Shown: positions 51,728 through 63,883 of the stretch, one piece after another | How the letters are laid out: each line of letters opens with the position of its first letter | Position numbering within the stretch: the stretch's first letter is position 1 | Assembly: GCA_004764695.1 (NCBI GenBank) | Contig: SMSO01000035.1 | Coordinates: forward strand, 4,345,040 to 4,409,039 | Source: Schizochytrium sp. TIO01 | Taxonomy: Eukaryota; Sar; Bigyra; Thraustochytrida; Thraustochytriidae | DNA length: 64,000 bases | Reading direction: 5' to 3' | The notes under the pieces: model-generated | Told to the model about the DNA's origin: nothing | The model's input: only the letters and a program-made list of their open reading frames with translations | Database searches by the model: none | Position numbers and translations under genes: made by a program

Positions 51728-53090
51728 TTCAGCTGCAATCCCCTAAAGTTTCTGCCTTGCCACGGTAGTGGACCTTGTGCACGTCAAATCTTGAATCTCC
51801 CTGCAGCTCGTTTTTCTCCAAGCAGGTAGACCTTGCTAACTGTTCACGGCCCCAAGTCCACGCCACTCCGCTTCGTGCAGAAAGTTCGCCAGTCTTTAAT
51901 CAGAGCTCTCGTTTGGCCGCACGTTCTGCAGCTCACAACACCGCAAGGCCTGCGCAAGCGGTACTCTTATTCAGAGCGCTTAGATGCTCATCCATCTTTG
52001 ATATTCATGCACGCTCGCGAGCGTGCACACTTTTAAAGGCCTAAACAGCGCAAGTTAAGTTAGGCCATTTCCCATCAACAGTCGCTCGCGCGCCAGCGGA
52101 CCATCAAGTAATTCCTCCACAGCGCAGATGTCCCGCCCGACAGCTGGCTGCTCAACCCGTGCCTGGACACGCGGCACTTCTTCAGGGCCTCTCCGTCATC
52201 GCAGTTCCTGGTATCCCAGGGGCTCCAGGCCCAGCCTTGGCTCTGAGCTCTCTCTCGCGAGAGGCCAGACTGAGCGAGTTCTCAATTCCAGTTCTTCGTG
52301 AGCAGGTCTGAGAATGCGCGGTGTCTTGTATCATACTTATGCTCTTTGAGGTCCTCTTTTGCATTGAATGAATGAATGAATGAATGAATGAATGAGAATG
52401 AATGAGAATGAATGTGTTGTATTTGGAGGGCGGAAGATGAATTGAATTGGAGGTCTGACTTCTCAAGGATGCTTTCGCCTCGACACGCCGCTGCTTCTGC
52501 CTGCAGAACGCCACGGCGGGCGAGAGGGAAGGCACCAGCGTGAAGGCCTGGCCAGCCAGGATGCACTCTCTCGCGTGCGAGAACTTTGCCTTTGCTTTCT
52601 CCAGGGATTACATGCCTAGAAAGAGGGCGACCTTGGATTTCCAAGTATCTTGAAACTGGAAGGGACCCCACGAAAGCGAGATTGCGGTCTTGAGGCTTGA
52701 CTCCTTGTCGTTGTTGTTGTTGTTGCTGTTGTTGTTGTGCGAACGCAGTTTCCTGAAGACACGCACGCGGCCGCCTTGGCAGTCCGCGGTGTATGGCAAA
52801 GCAAGTTTGACTTTGCGTAGATGAATCAATCTGAAAAGATAACGTTCTCAGATTCGTAGTACAAGACACGGACAAAAGGGACCCAAATATCCGAATCAAC
52901 TTCAAGCCAGAAAACACCAATGGATTCCAGAGCAAAGCCAAATTTGCAGCAAGCAACCCTCGTGCTTGTTGGTTAGCTGGTAGGGGCCAGTTCGACGTGG
53001 CGAGCCTACGTTTGGGCTCCTGCGTGCGCGTCCTTAAAGTAGAGTGGAGTAGAGCAGTAGATTGCCAGTTCTACGTAACGTCTTGGCAGC
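51728..53090. other. divergent intergenic region with simple repeats
   Basis: Promoter side of both the VMA21-like and YccF-like genes. It has an ATGA/TGAA repeat at about 52362-52414 and a GTT repeat at about 52706-52735. A 224-codon minus-strand frame at 52282-52956 crosses both repeats, starts without ATG and is not called. Confidence 0.45.
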
Positions 53091-53744
53091 ATGGGCTACG
53101 AAGAGGAGGCCGTGCCGGTGGCGGCCGTGGCTGCTCCTCGCGTTACGACGGAGACTCGGACACGGAGGTTCAAGACAAGGCGAGACGAACGTGGGGCAGT
53201 GTCTTGGCTAGGAAACCTGCTGTGGATTTGGTTTGCTGGAGGCGCGGTCATTGCAGTTATCTACGCGATTTTGGGCCTTTTGCTCATGGCAACTATCGTG
53301 TTATTTCCTTTCGGATTGCAGCTCCTTAAACTTGCGCAGCTGTCGCTTTTCCCCTTTGGCATGTCTCTGGAGTCAGAATGGGATGAGTATCGCTGCTCAG
53401 GTATTGGGAACGTTATTGGCAATATTCTGTTCCTCCCGATCGCTCTTGTTCTCGTCGCCTTTCACATCGTCGCAGGTTTGCTTTGTGCTTGCACCTGCTA
53501 CGGTATCATATTCACCTTTCAACATTTCAAGCTTGCACAGATGGCACTTTGTCCGTTCGGGTCTCATGCAGTCTTTGGTCAAACTTCTGAAAGCGAGGAA
53601 ACCACCACCTTGAGACAAGAAATGTATGACCAGGATAATCTCTATGGTGATCGTTTCAACAACGGTAACTCATACACCACCATCCGCGTTGATACGGATC
53701 CTGGCCATGATGGACAATACGCAAAGTCTGCTGCTTATCATTGA
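53091..53744 (+). CDS. YccF-family (DUF307) membrane protein
   Basis: A 217-residue protein with two YccF-type halves. The first has GNLLWIWFAGG, a hydrophobic helix, FPFGLQLLKLAQLSLFPFG; the second has GNVIGNILFLP, two helices and FKLAQMALCPFG. The repeated GN...PFG...KLA...PFG pattern is the YccF signature, about residues 40-170. YccF is a membrane protein common in bacteria with no settled function. The N-terminal 38 residues are charged and the C-terminal 50 are polar, both longer than in typical bacterial YccF. The ATG at 53091 opens the frame. Its bacterial-style family suggests an old transfer or scattered inheritance; this is inference. Confidence 0.82.
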   Translation: MGYEEEAVPVAAVAAPRVTTETRTRRFKTRRDERGAVSWLGNLLWIWFAGGAVIAVIYAILGLLLMATIVLFPFGLQLLKLAQLSLFPFGMSLESEWDEYRCSGIGNVIGNILFLPIALVLVAFHIVAGLLCACTCYGIIFTFQHFKLAQMALCPFGSHAVFGQTSESEETTTLRQEMYDQDNLYGDRFNNGNSYTTIRVDTDPGHDGQYAKSAAYH

Positions 53745-54295
53745 TATCGATAGTGCGTACAGAGGCCAAGGTCATCCGCCAATTCAAGTCAAGAACCACC
53801 AATGTACCTCTGTGTATTATCAGAACAGTTACAAACATAGTCGCTAGCTCTACTAAAAGCGCCAAGGCTAGGCGCTGATAGGTATATGTATACCTAATGA
53901 AGCTTGACAATATCAAGAAGCACTGATCATGCAAGTGAGTGTCTTAGAACCTTTGCATGGCCTATTTTCTCAATATAACTTATGTTGTCTCCACAACAGC
54001 TACGACTCCGCATTTTCTAACAAGCGGTCATTCAAAATTAAACAACCCAGAGTCGAACCCTGCATCAATGGCATATTCGCTATACAGTAAATAACGAAGC
54101 AACGCAGCCTGTAAACCTCGAATTCCTAAACATACATGAGCTTACTTCACCTATTCGGTTTCTTTCATAAGTTTCTAATCTAAGTGCATAAAAATAAATC
54201 TTGCCAGAAAAGATTGACAAAAAAGTCTGTAGTCAAGCAGAAGTGAGAATTGGAAAGGATATAAGGAAAAAAAATCATTAGGAGTGCTGTCTAAA
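53745..54295. other. convergent spacer
   Basis: 3' flanks of the YccF-like and POLA2 genes. A GAGTCGAACCC sequence at about 54051 resembles a tRNA T-arm on the minus strand but has no paired stems or acceptor. Confidence 0.45.
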
Positions 54296-56583
54296 TTAAA
54301 TGCGCACAATCTCGACACGGGTTCTGGAGGATACATTATTGGGCACCAGCGGATCTTCTTCGCCATCACGCTTAGTCACAGTTGCTTGGAGCTCTTCCGC
54401 TGTACGCGGTTTGACAAGGACTCTTGCATACATTCCACCAGTGCGACCACGTGTGAGTTTACCTGGATTGACACAAAGTGTTCCTTCAAGGTCGTGAGCA
54501 AAATGCATCAACTTCGAAGTGACAAGGAGGAAATCGGGTTGGACATTGAGCGAAATATTGTGACGCTGTGTCAACTCAAGCTCTGCACCTTGGCCAGGAG
54601 GGAACATAGGATAGAAAGAGCGCTGCTGAAGCATGTGTTCGGCAAGGCGTTGAATACGTTTTCTCTTGGGAGCAGTTTTGTCTACCTTTGCAACATCTTC
54701 TTGTGCCAGATGGAGGATTGTATCTTGTGTGTTGACAGCGACTGTGTACTGATTTACCTGGAGAACACAGGGGTTTGGCGCGAAAATAATTTGGCCAGGG
54801 TCTGCAAGCTCTACATCTGCAAGCAGAGCCCGCGGTAGAGGGGGCTGCGGGTAGGCTACGTCGTGGGTAATATCATCAAGAGCAGGGACAATGACAACGC
54901 GAGTAGGGCATTCATCCAGAACGGAGGCAATGCGTTGCAGGACAAATTCCATAACATCCTTAAAAGTGAGATGGAGCGTCTCGCCAGACTCAAGCGTCTT
55001 CTTACACTTTCCGGAAGCTACATGGGGGTGCTTGGCATCCACAAAAGGACCCATAAGAATAAGTACGTCCGGCTTAGCCTCCACAACGTTGGCTAACAAA
55101 TCCTCCAAAGGCTCATACTCAAGATCATCGAGAGTTGAGAACGGACCTGCTGCAGTCATCATAGACAACGGCTTTGTCTGACCCGCCTCTTGGCGAGAAG
55201 CTCGTGAGAGCGGCACAGTGACAAGAGGAGGCTTGGCTGACGTGTAAACCTCACGGACATGAAATGTATGTCCAGAGGGACAAACACCACGTAGTGCAAC
55301 AATTTGGCCGGGGAAGAAGCTAAAAGAGGGAATCTTGGCGTCCAATTCGAGCTTTACTCGGACACCATTTGCCTCCGCGCGAGAACCTTCGAGCAAAAGA
55401 GAGTTCGCATTGAGTTTTCCGTTCGGCGCTTCGCAACAGATACGACCCACGACGAGGACCTCATCCTGACCAGTGTGACTTACAGGCGCAAAGTCTTCAT
55501 CATTCCAGCCGTGAGCCTCCTTAAAGTATTCCTTCATTTCCACAATTTGATCCTCTAGTACGTTGGCGCGTTCCGGAATTGTGGTGTACATGTACTGGTA
55601 TGGCTCGCGTAATTCACTGACCAATTCAACCTTAGGAGCGGCAGATGCGATTGTTCTCTCCTGGTTCTCTGCACATACAGTCTCCCAGGAAAGTCCAGTG
55701 TTACCCATATCCTCACAGAGTTCAACCTTACCCATATCGGTTCGCTCTGCATATCCAGCTGTCGAACAAATTGGCGATGATGAAGTGGGGAGCTTCATTT
55801 GTCCACTGTCAGCCTTTGTTGGTGTTTGCGGAGCTTCAAGTTTGACACGTTTCTTTTGCCCAGAAAGAAGCATGGACCTCGAGCCAGCCATATTGGAATT
55901 GCCCGCGGATCGTTTCTGAGAAGGCGAGGAAACACCTTCGCCGAGATCAAGGCCGAACTTTTGCGAGAAGTCATCAATGCGACGACTTTGACCCGCCATT
56001 TTGCTTACTGTGCGCTTGGTCATCACTGGCGATGAGTAGCCTGCAGCCTGGACGCGCCCTCCCTGGGCATCGAACTCCTGACGTGGGGGCTTCTTGCCAT
56101 AGACTTTGCGGCGCTTTGCATCGTCACGTTGACGATCCTTGGCAATAGACTCTCCAAGCTTTTTCATGAGCTTGTCAGACGAGAAGTTGGGGTGGTTAAG
56201 AGCGAGGACCTCCCACTTGGTCACGAGATCACTAGCACTGACAGCATTTTGCCTCATGAGGTCCGTGCCTGTTTTGTTGTTGAAAATGTCCAAAAGAAAT
56301 CCAAAGAATGTGTGTAGTGTAATCATATAATATTGAGCAAGCACATTTGCAAGATGTCAGTCTTCATCAGCCTTCCCCTAATGTTTCCACAACGAGAAGC
56401 AAGTACCTAGGATCTAGGCCTGCTTGCCCATACACCCTGAGACGATAAATCAATTCTCATTGGGCAAATAAATACATTGACTTACAAAATTTGACAAAGC
56501 CTTCATTTGTCACGTCTACGTCGCCGACGCCCTTGAAGGCACGGCGCACGTCCTTCAGCGCTGGTTTCCATATCGACCGGCAT
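54296..56583 (-). CDS. POLA2: DNA polymerase alpha subunit B (POLA2), two exons, apparent frameshift in exon 1
   Basis: Exon 2 (54296-56268) codes about 650 residues of the polymerase alpha-primase B subunit. It has an N-terminal helical region, a disordered linker, an OB-fold part (EVLVVGRI, FFPGQIVALRG) and an inactive calcineurin-like phosphoesterase fold (LILMGPFVDAKHP, TRVVIVPALDD, FAPNPC, LLVTSKLMHFA). It tethers and regulates Pol alpha-primase at replication origins. A 217-bp intron (GTAAGT...CAG, 56269-56485) leads to exon 1, whose 3' part in the joined frame reads GFVKF + CTDLMRQN, fitting the family. That frame has no ATG. The ATG at 56583 is one base out of phase: deleting one base at about 56551-56556 would join them. 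This may be a sequence error, or there is a further 5' exon. Confidence 0.85.
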
Positions 56584-57399
56584 GGTTTTGTTCTTCACTT
56601 CTCAACCTAGGGCCTAAGCCAAATCTGGTTTGTGAATCTGCGGCGAGTTCAACCGAGACTGCCAAACTCGGTCGGCGGTGCAGCCAAGAGCTCCTTAGGC
56701 CCTTCGGGTGCTCCTCACGACGGTCAGCTTGGCCGTCGTTGGAGATCTGCGCTTGAGTCAACGCAACAACAATGACCACGTGAACAGTGGAATGACTTTA
56801 CTTTCCATACCTACTTAGTTAGTTAGTTAGGATTCTTTTGCTTTTTAGCACCAATCGGTCGTTAGAGAAATAGAGAACTAACCACCACCTGGGAGTTGCT
56901 TAAATAATCAAACTAAATGTAAAGTCTATGTGCTGGTATTGGGAAACCACATGATGAATTATGTTACAAGACTAAGTAATATATTATATGCGCAACCCAT
57001 TATGAGCCTTCAACCTAACTCAATGTTATTAGGGTTGAAGGTGGATAACAGAGTTCTTATGGCTTGTCACGATGCTAGAGGGTGCCAAGTCGAGGGATAC
57101 TCATGGGCCATTGTTAAGATTGGGCAAAGGCAAGACAAATTCATTGATACTGGTTTAAACCATAAAAGCTGAATTAGATCTACTAATATTCTAGAAAGTA
57201 GAAAGGTTTGATGGCACTCAGACAGAAACTTCGTCGTAACAAGAAGGTATAGCAAGGTTTGTACTCATTAAATGTCTGAGAAACTTTGTTATTTACTTGA
57301 GATTTGAATCTTTATTATTATTAAGTCCAAAGCTTCTTAGACATTAAAATGCACAATTCGTCGAGTGGAAAACTGCACCATTGTAAACATAACTTGGAT

Positions 57400-57955
57400 A
57401 TCGCTAGATCAGAGTTAAATACCTTCTATCAAATTGAAAAAAAATTCATGATTTTATGGTTCATTAGAATCTAAGCCTGAGCTTAGGGCTTTTTGTCTTG
57501 ATGTTCTCGCAGCATGAGGCCGTACGGGACGCACTCATAACATTGAAATCACTGCTTTGATCTCGCTAGACCAGAGTTAAATGCCTTCTACTAAATTGGT
57601 TTTATGGCTCATCAGAATCTTAGCCCGAGCTTAGGGCTTTCTGACATGGTGTTCTCGCAGCATGAGGCCGTAAGGGACACACTCATAACATTGAAATCAC
57701 TACTTTGATCTCCTTAGACCAGAGGTAAATGCCTTCTACTAAATTGGTTTTATGGCTCATCAGAATCTTAGCCCGAGCTTAGGGCTTTCTGACATGGTGT
57801 TCTCGCAGCATGAGGCCGTAAGGGACACACTCATAACATTGAAATCACTACTTTGATCTCCTTAGACCAGAGGTAAATGCCTTCTATCAAATTGAAAAAA
57901 GTCATGATTTGGTGGCTCATCAATAGCTCAGTCTAAGCTTGGAGCTTTCTTACAT
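57400..57955. repeat. 148-bp tandem repeat, about 3.7 units
   Basis: CAGCATGAGGCCGTA recurs at about 57510, 57658 and 57806, exactly 148 bp apart. The two central units are almost identical and the outer ones more diverged, the usual pattern of a small satellite. The units are non-coding. Confidence 0.88.
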
Positions 57956-59576
57956 GAACTACTTGCCACTTAGAGAGTTGTAAGGCCCAACGCCCAAAGA
58001 GAACAAGAAGATGTTCAACTAAGCGATTTAGAGCAGAGATATAGTTTCGACTAATGCGAATAGTTAATATCTCGTGGCTAACAAAAGCTAGAACATCTCG
58101 ACACGCCACGATGCCAACCTAATATTTCAACAGCTTGGCGTAACATAGACGGCATTAATCTGAAGAGTTTGCCGACTCTTCTTTTGCGACCATCGAATAT
58201 GTTTTGTTAAAAGGAATGATATAGCGTAAAAGAATAATCTGGCTGAAATGGATTACCCGCATTTCAGTCATCGTTTACTCAAGAAGATAACAAAATGTAT
58301 CTATTTCTCCACCTCTGCTTTCTGTTCCTACATTGGTCTTCCCATCTCTCAAATGATATTGCTTGGTACTTTAAAGCAAGATTGGTATGAAATAAGAGAA
58401 TACTTAGTAGCTGCAATGAGCCTGTGTGGATCAGCGATCTTCTGGATATCTTCAAAAGTAGGCGGCGCACGGCAACCGCGACAGTTGTTTTGTACAAGAA
58501 AATCAATTCCCTCACAAGCATGAACTGTAAACAATCAATCCTGCACTTGTATTGTGATATTGCACAAGGGTGCCAGCTATGTTATTCCTGGAATGCCCAC
58601 TTGCAGGGAGAGGCGCTCTCATATAACACAGGTTTGTCTGTCTATCCATCAAATCGAAACTCTTCCGTACGCGTGCCCGAGATGTTTATTTGGTTCCTAG
58701 TACCTTCAAGGAAACTCGCTTGTTTGGAACTCGGAGGATTGATAGAAAATGAGGTCGTCTTAACACTGCACGCTCAAGACGTAGTGTTCGCGAAGCCGAG
58801 GATTAAAAAGGTAATTCATTTGATGGCTCGGCCTTGGAAGGTCTATATACTTCCATGCAGGTATAAGTTTGTGCAATAATAGTGTTTATATGATGCTCTC
58901 AACTTCTAAAAAAAAAAAGAAAAAGAAAAAAGAAGGAATAATAGAAAAATCAGTGGTAGAAGAAATGGACACTAAAAAAATAAAAATAAAGTAGCAAAAA
59001 TGCCACTATAGAGGGTAGGTAGGTTGGTAGGTAGGTAGGTACTTCCTACTTTCCAGCTGCCAAGAATGCTTCTTTCTTTCTTTTCTTTGTCTATGGCCAA
59101 TGGTTGCCGCATGCTGAGCATGAGCTTACCGAACGCTGTAATTGCAAAAGCTTTGAAAACAAACAAAGGAACTTGAGAAAAGAAGAAGAAGCAAGGGGTA
59201 ATCTTCCAGTTTCTGCATGTATTCCTAGAGCTACTTAAGGTCAATTCTGAAACCTTGGCGATGTCTACGGTGCCGTTCTCAATTTGGGGTCGGTTGACGT
59301 GTGTCCTCATCCTATCAGCGGCTGCACTTCTTACAAGCCCTTTGCATCATCAATGAAACATTAGCACATCGATCTTGGCGTCATGATTCGGCACTATTTA
59401 CAATACCTGGAATGAGTCCATGGGATAATGAGATGAGCGCGCGGCTTTTATTTGTCTTTTATAGAATTTGGTGCAAATGAATCTGTCGCGACGAAGACCA
59501 CTCGCCTATTCTCGATTCAAGAAAGAAAAGTTAGTCAGTGGCGCCTTCACTTAGTAGCCGCGATGCCAGCTAGTGG

Positions 59577-59975
59577 TCAGGAGAGCATTTCTGGATCTCT
59601 AGACCGTACCTTAGCGTTTTGATGCAATGCGTCGCAATAATTGAGGAGGATTTTCTTTGCTGCAGAATTCAAGAAGTTGTTGCGGTCGGGAGGTCCTCCT
59701 CCATCAATCGGCCTCTCCACAACTGCTCGAGTGCATACAAAAAGGTCAATGCCCATGCGACTCCTGAGGCCATGCATGGGCTAAAATGATTCTGGTCTCA
59801 TTGTCATGTCGCTAACTTCTTGGGAATTTGGTCTCCGCCAGTGCAACTCAAGACCCCGATATCTTGCCAAACCTGCGTCCTTGCTTGATTGCAGACACAG
59901 CCAAAGGGGAAGATAATTTTGGCGAAGACGCTTAGCAGCTAATACGCGTACTCGATGCCAGCAACCTCAGGTCCC
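59577..59975 (-). other. coding-like patch, possible exons of an unidentified gene
   Basis: A minus-strand frame from ATG 59777 to about 59606 has balanced protein-like composition (ending LLNYCDALHQNAK) and stops at a GTACGG donor-like site. Just upstream another open frame, without ATG, runs from about 59971 to 59785 (KRLRQNYLPLWLC, ARYRGLELHWRRP). They overlap possible plus-strand frames. A multi-exon gene is possible, but no family is recognised and the exon joins are not determined. Confidence 0.25.
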
Positions 59976-61075
59976 AATCATCAGCCCAGGGCTGGGTTCA
60001 TCCACTGAGTCTGGCTCAGCGAGTCTCGATGCACTCTTCAAAGAACCGCGTGCGCCAAAGTGCTGATCGATCCAGTGCCTCTGCTAAGATGCTCGTCTCT
60101 AAAAGCACCCGAAGCAGGGGTTTACTGGTAGGTTAACGTTCTTGTGATTCCAAATCATCTTGCTCTGGACGGCAGGAAACACGCGAGCCTCCTGGTGCCT
60201 GCAGGATCAGTGCGCAGGTGGAGGCGGCGCCAAGCCTGCCACAGCAATGAGCAGGACAAAGCTCCCTCTGGCCTTTTAACTAATTATCAATTACTGATTC
60301 ATGATCATCTTGAATTCTTTCAATTGCTGTTCTATAAAAATGTTATCATTATACGTATATACATACCTTTAAAAAATGTTTTTTACTTCTAATTTTAATT
60401 TTATGAAATTTGATTTATAAAAGAGTTAAAGTGAAATTAAAAATGATGTTGGCTTTTAAAATTTTATTCAAAACAAAACAAAACCAAACAAAACCAAACT
60501 TGAACAACTTGAAGGTGATGACCTTTTTATTTAATTTCTATATATAATTTATAAAAAATGAACAACAAGAAGACGAAGAGAAGAATCGTTGAAACTCTTG
60601 CTTGATGATACCAATGAGTTCAACAACAACCAGCAAAATGACGGAGGGAGACTATGAGTAGAAAAGAAGGCCTTTCCCAATCATGGCTATCACCACGTTT
60701 CAAACCAATGAGCAGAGCTGGAGATAACCTGTCTTGAGTCAAGCTTAAACCTTCATCGCACAGGCCCACGGGGCACGCCTACCTAGCCTCTAGCACCTCC
60801 TATGCACCTACGCCTACTGTCTGGACTATCCACGTGCTACCAGTCCATCAGTCGCCGGAGATTCTCCTGAAAACCCCCTTCTCATTCCACCATCCGAAGT
60901 TCTTCCGAGACACGGAAACGTCCAAAGCCGTCGTTAAGTCCGCACGACAGGCGGCACTTCTCCCTCTTGTCCCCTCTCTCTCTGCCGCCCCTTCAGTCAT
61001 TCATACCATCACATCGCGCCTCCGCAGAGTTCGAGACAGAGAGATAGAAAGATTCAAACGTTCATTGCAATAAAC

Positions 61076-61126
61076 ATATATATATAAACATATACATATG
61101 TATATATATATATATTTATAAACATA

Positions 61127-61157
<31 letters not shown>

Positions 61158-61200
61158 TTATAAACATTTATATTATATATAAACATATTTATAAATACAT
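61076..61200. repeat. TA/TATAAA-rich tract
   Basis: About 120 bp of ATATAT with TTTATAAACAT interruptions, low-complexity DNA with no coding signal. Confidence 0.85.
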
Positions 61201-63740
61201 ACATGCATTCGCGCCGCCTAAGCCCTCCTATCGCGTCGCTAGCAGTGCCCAGAGCGAAAGCTTTCACGGATCGACCAACTTCGCTGTATCTTGAGGCGCT
61301 CCATTTCTCTCAACAACCGTGTGTCTTTAAAGGCGCTGATGATCTTCTTCTCTTTTCTTCACTCTTCTTCACTCTTCGTCGATGTTGTTATTGTGTTGGT
61401 TGGGCTTCAAACTGTGAGGGGGTTGATTGGAGCGCTTCTTAGTTCATTCAGGATTGCAGAAGAGAAAAGGCTTTGAAGGCGAAGGTAAAGCTCAATACAC
61501 GGAAAGCAAAGGACTGTGCAGAGCAGATACAGCAAAAAGAGATCTCGCAGAAGGCGAAAAAGAGGAGAGAGGAAACGCGAGCGATGCCCTGTAGCACCGG
61601 CACTAGCCGTATCGGTAACACTCGCTCCAGCTAGATACTTTGTTTCTCCGTTTAAAGTTATTTCGTTAATAAAATAATCATAAAATAACTTTAAAAATCA
61701 ATAACTTCAAATAAAAAGAATCAATAACTTCAAAAGAGATTAAAAACAAATAAACAAATTCATTAAAAATGAGAAACAGCTTAACTTGAAAGAAACGATT
61801 GCGCGATTTGCTTGGAAAGAACAGATGGATTAGAATAGAGGCGGCCGCTCAAGAGGCGAGGAAAAGAGGGCGTTAGGCCTCAGCAGAGTCCTCTTCGGAC
61901 AGGAGGGGCACGCGTAACCTGTGGCGGAGCTGATCGAGGGCTGCGAAAGGAGAAAACAGATAGATAGCAGGCACCGCCGCGCACTGCTACTGCGCTGCTA
62001 GCGAGGAGCCTAAGCGCGAGAAAGGATATCCCATTGGGCTGGTGACAGTTGGAAGCGCAGGCACGCGCAGAGAGAGACGAGAGAGACGAGGCGCTCGGCC
62101 CCGCAGCGTGGGCGCCGTAGGAGGGGCCCGGCCAGTGGAAAGAAGTGTTTTATTGCGCCTCACAGAGTTGAAGCTATCCACTGAGGTTCAAATTCTCAGT
62201 GGGGTTGGAGGGGCTAAATTAGTAAAATTGAAGGGGACAGAGGGAGGTTTGGTGAGAGGAAGATTATCCCGTTACGACTGAGTAACACTGATAAATATTA
62301 TTTGTGCCTTTAGGAAGTATGTATAGGAGATTGGTGAAGGGATTTTAGCATATATTTTATTTCACCGTATGAGGTACCACTGTAACCCATTACACTAAGT
62401 GTTCGTGCAGTAGTATGGTTATGTTAAACTACTAATTGGTCGTGATTAACGATATAATTATTGAGCTTGTGTCGAGAAAAGAAAAAGTAAATATTTAATT
62501 TAGTATAGTCAACTTGTTTTGCCGAACAAAGGAAAAATAAAGCTGTGGGACATACAAAGCTCCGTGAGGTGACATGCTGGTAGTGTGCTTCCAACTCCTG
62601 CGTTTATAAAAGAGACTAACATCAAAAGGGTTCTCTGGAGAGAACGGGAATGAATACCCTCCCACTGGGCATCCCCACTCATCAATTTTGTCTCCACACC
62701 TAGATTTACCTCTTAGCTTGGCCCTAGAAACTTTACTCTGCACACCTCTAATTTTGAAAAATATTTATAGATATGGAGGGATTGACATAGCTAATATAAT
62801 AAAAGCTCCCAGTGGAGTTTGAGAGGGGGTACACTGCCGTTATCGGTTGCCTCACGCTTAGAGGGGAGATACACTGAGCAATAGTTTGTGAGGACGGCGG
62901 GAGGTTTTTGGGACGCGGTGAAAAGTTGGGACGAATTGTAATAGTATCCAGGAACCGAGGTCCCCAAAGAACTGGGACCGCGCCCGCCGCTGCGTGAAGT
63001 TCTCTCCAGCAGGGCTCTGAGAGGTCTCTGCGCTCGGGGGTTCCTCAGACCCCTTTGCGTGCTGTCCACCTGCCCCGGTTTCCGCCCCGGTGCCCAGCTC
63101 CGGTGCCCTTTTCCACGCCCTTCTTCGCGCGAGCTAAAGCAGCGCGAGCGCCCGTGGCTCGATAAGAACCGTTACCCACTGCTAACCCGTAGCCCTTCCT
63201 AGGCGGCGGTAGGTCTTTTAGTACCGCGCTTCGTCAATAAAATACGTTGGACTGTATGAAATGAATCAATGAACGAACGAATGAATCCATCAATGAATCC
63301 ATCGATGCATCAAACAATGAATCAATGAATGAATCAATCAACCAATACCGCGGAGACGCAGGAGGCGAAGGAAACCGCTCCGCCTTGGAGCTCGGGAGCA
63401 GCTCTGCGGAGACCGGCGTCGGTCCCAGAGGGTCTCTGCGCAAGGCGTCGTCGCTCGCGGCGCTTCAGAGCTCCTGCAGAGGCAGGTCTCCTGGCGGGGC
63501 TTCTTGGCAGCCATTCTTGGCGTTCTCGTTCTCGATTCTTCTGCTGCAGGTTCTGCGTGCGTCCAATCTCGAGCCGCGGACTCCTCTCCAGCACCAGCGC
63601 AGTGCGGCGAGCGCCTCGGTCGGCCTGGGCCTGCCTCTCCTGCCGCTCTCCGCGCTACGGCGTCTGCTTCGATGGCTTTGTTTTGGCGCCCTCCGCTCTA
63701 TCTTTGCGGCGGCCGTCTTCAATGATTTAAAAGTTGTTTA

Positions 63741-63801
63741 TCTGATTGATTGATTATTGATTATTGATTATTGATTATTGATTATTGATTGATTGATTGA
63801 T
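63741..63801. repeat. TTGATTGA/TTGATTA simple repeat
   Basis: Seven- and four-base units of TGAT/TTGATTA, about 85 bp upstream of the gene that leaves the window. Confidence 0.85.
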
Positions 63802-63883
63802 CGAATGTTTAGAGCGGAATTGATTGATAGATTGATGGTTTGTTGGAGCGATTTCATCGAAGAAGCCGCAGCTCCGTGGAGCG

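Larger units (their letters stand above)
56584..63883. other. 7.3-kb gene-poor region
   Basis: No gene is supported with confidence. It includes the 148-bp tandem repeat (57.4-57.95 kb), GTAGGTAG repeats at about 59015-59041, a GC-richer patch with possible exons (59.5-60.3 kb), AT-rich DNA (60.3-60.6 kb), a long TA repeat at about 61075-61195, and GC-rich islands at about 61.84-62.2, 62.95-63.23 and 63.34-63.72 kb. TGAA/TCAA repeats occur at about 63258-63342 and TTGATTGA/TTGATTA repeats at about 63741-63801. Confidence 0.45.

Noticed and set aside
52282-52956. 224-codon minus-strand frame with a polyglutamine run
   Set aside because: No ATG near its start, it crosses two simple repeats, and the composition follows those repeats.
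54040-54075. T-arm-like GGGTTCGACTC on the minus strand
   Set aside because: No paired T stem, acceptor or anticodon arm around it.
57400-57955. Possible CRISPR array
   Set aside because: Units are whole 148-bp tandem copies without short repeats separated by unique spacers, in a eukaryotic genome.
62170-62215. Hairpin CACTGAG...CTCAGTG with a TTCAAAT loop, resembling a tRNA T-arm
   Set aside because: No matching acceptor strand or D-arm upstream; probably a chance hairpin in GC-rich DNA.
63325-63753. Overlapping 142- and 133-codon plus-strand frames and two antisense frames
   Set aside because: All four frames are open because the DNA is GC-rich; none shows a domain, and the frames compete with each other.
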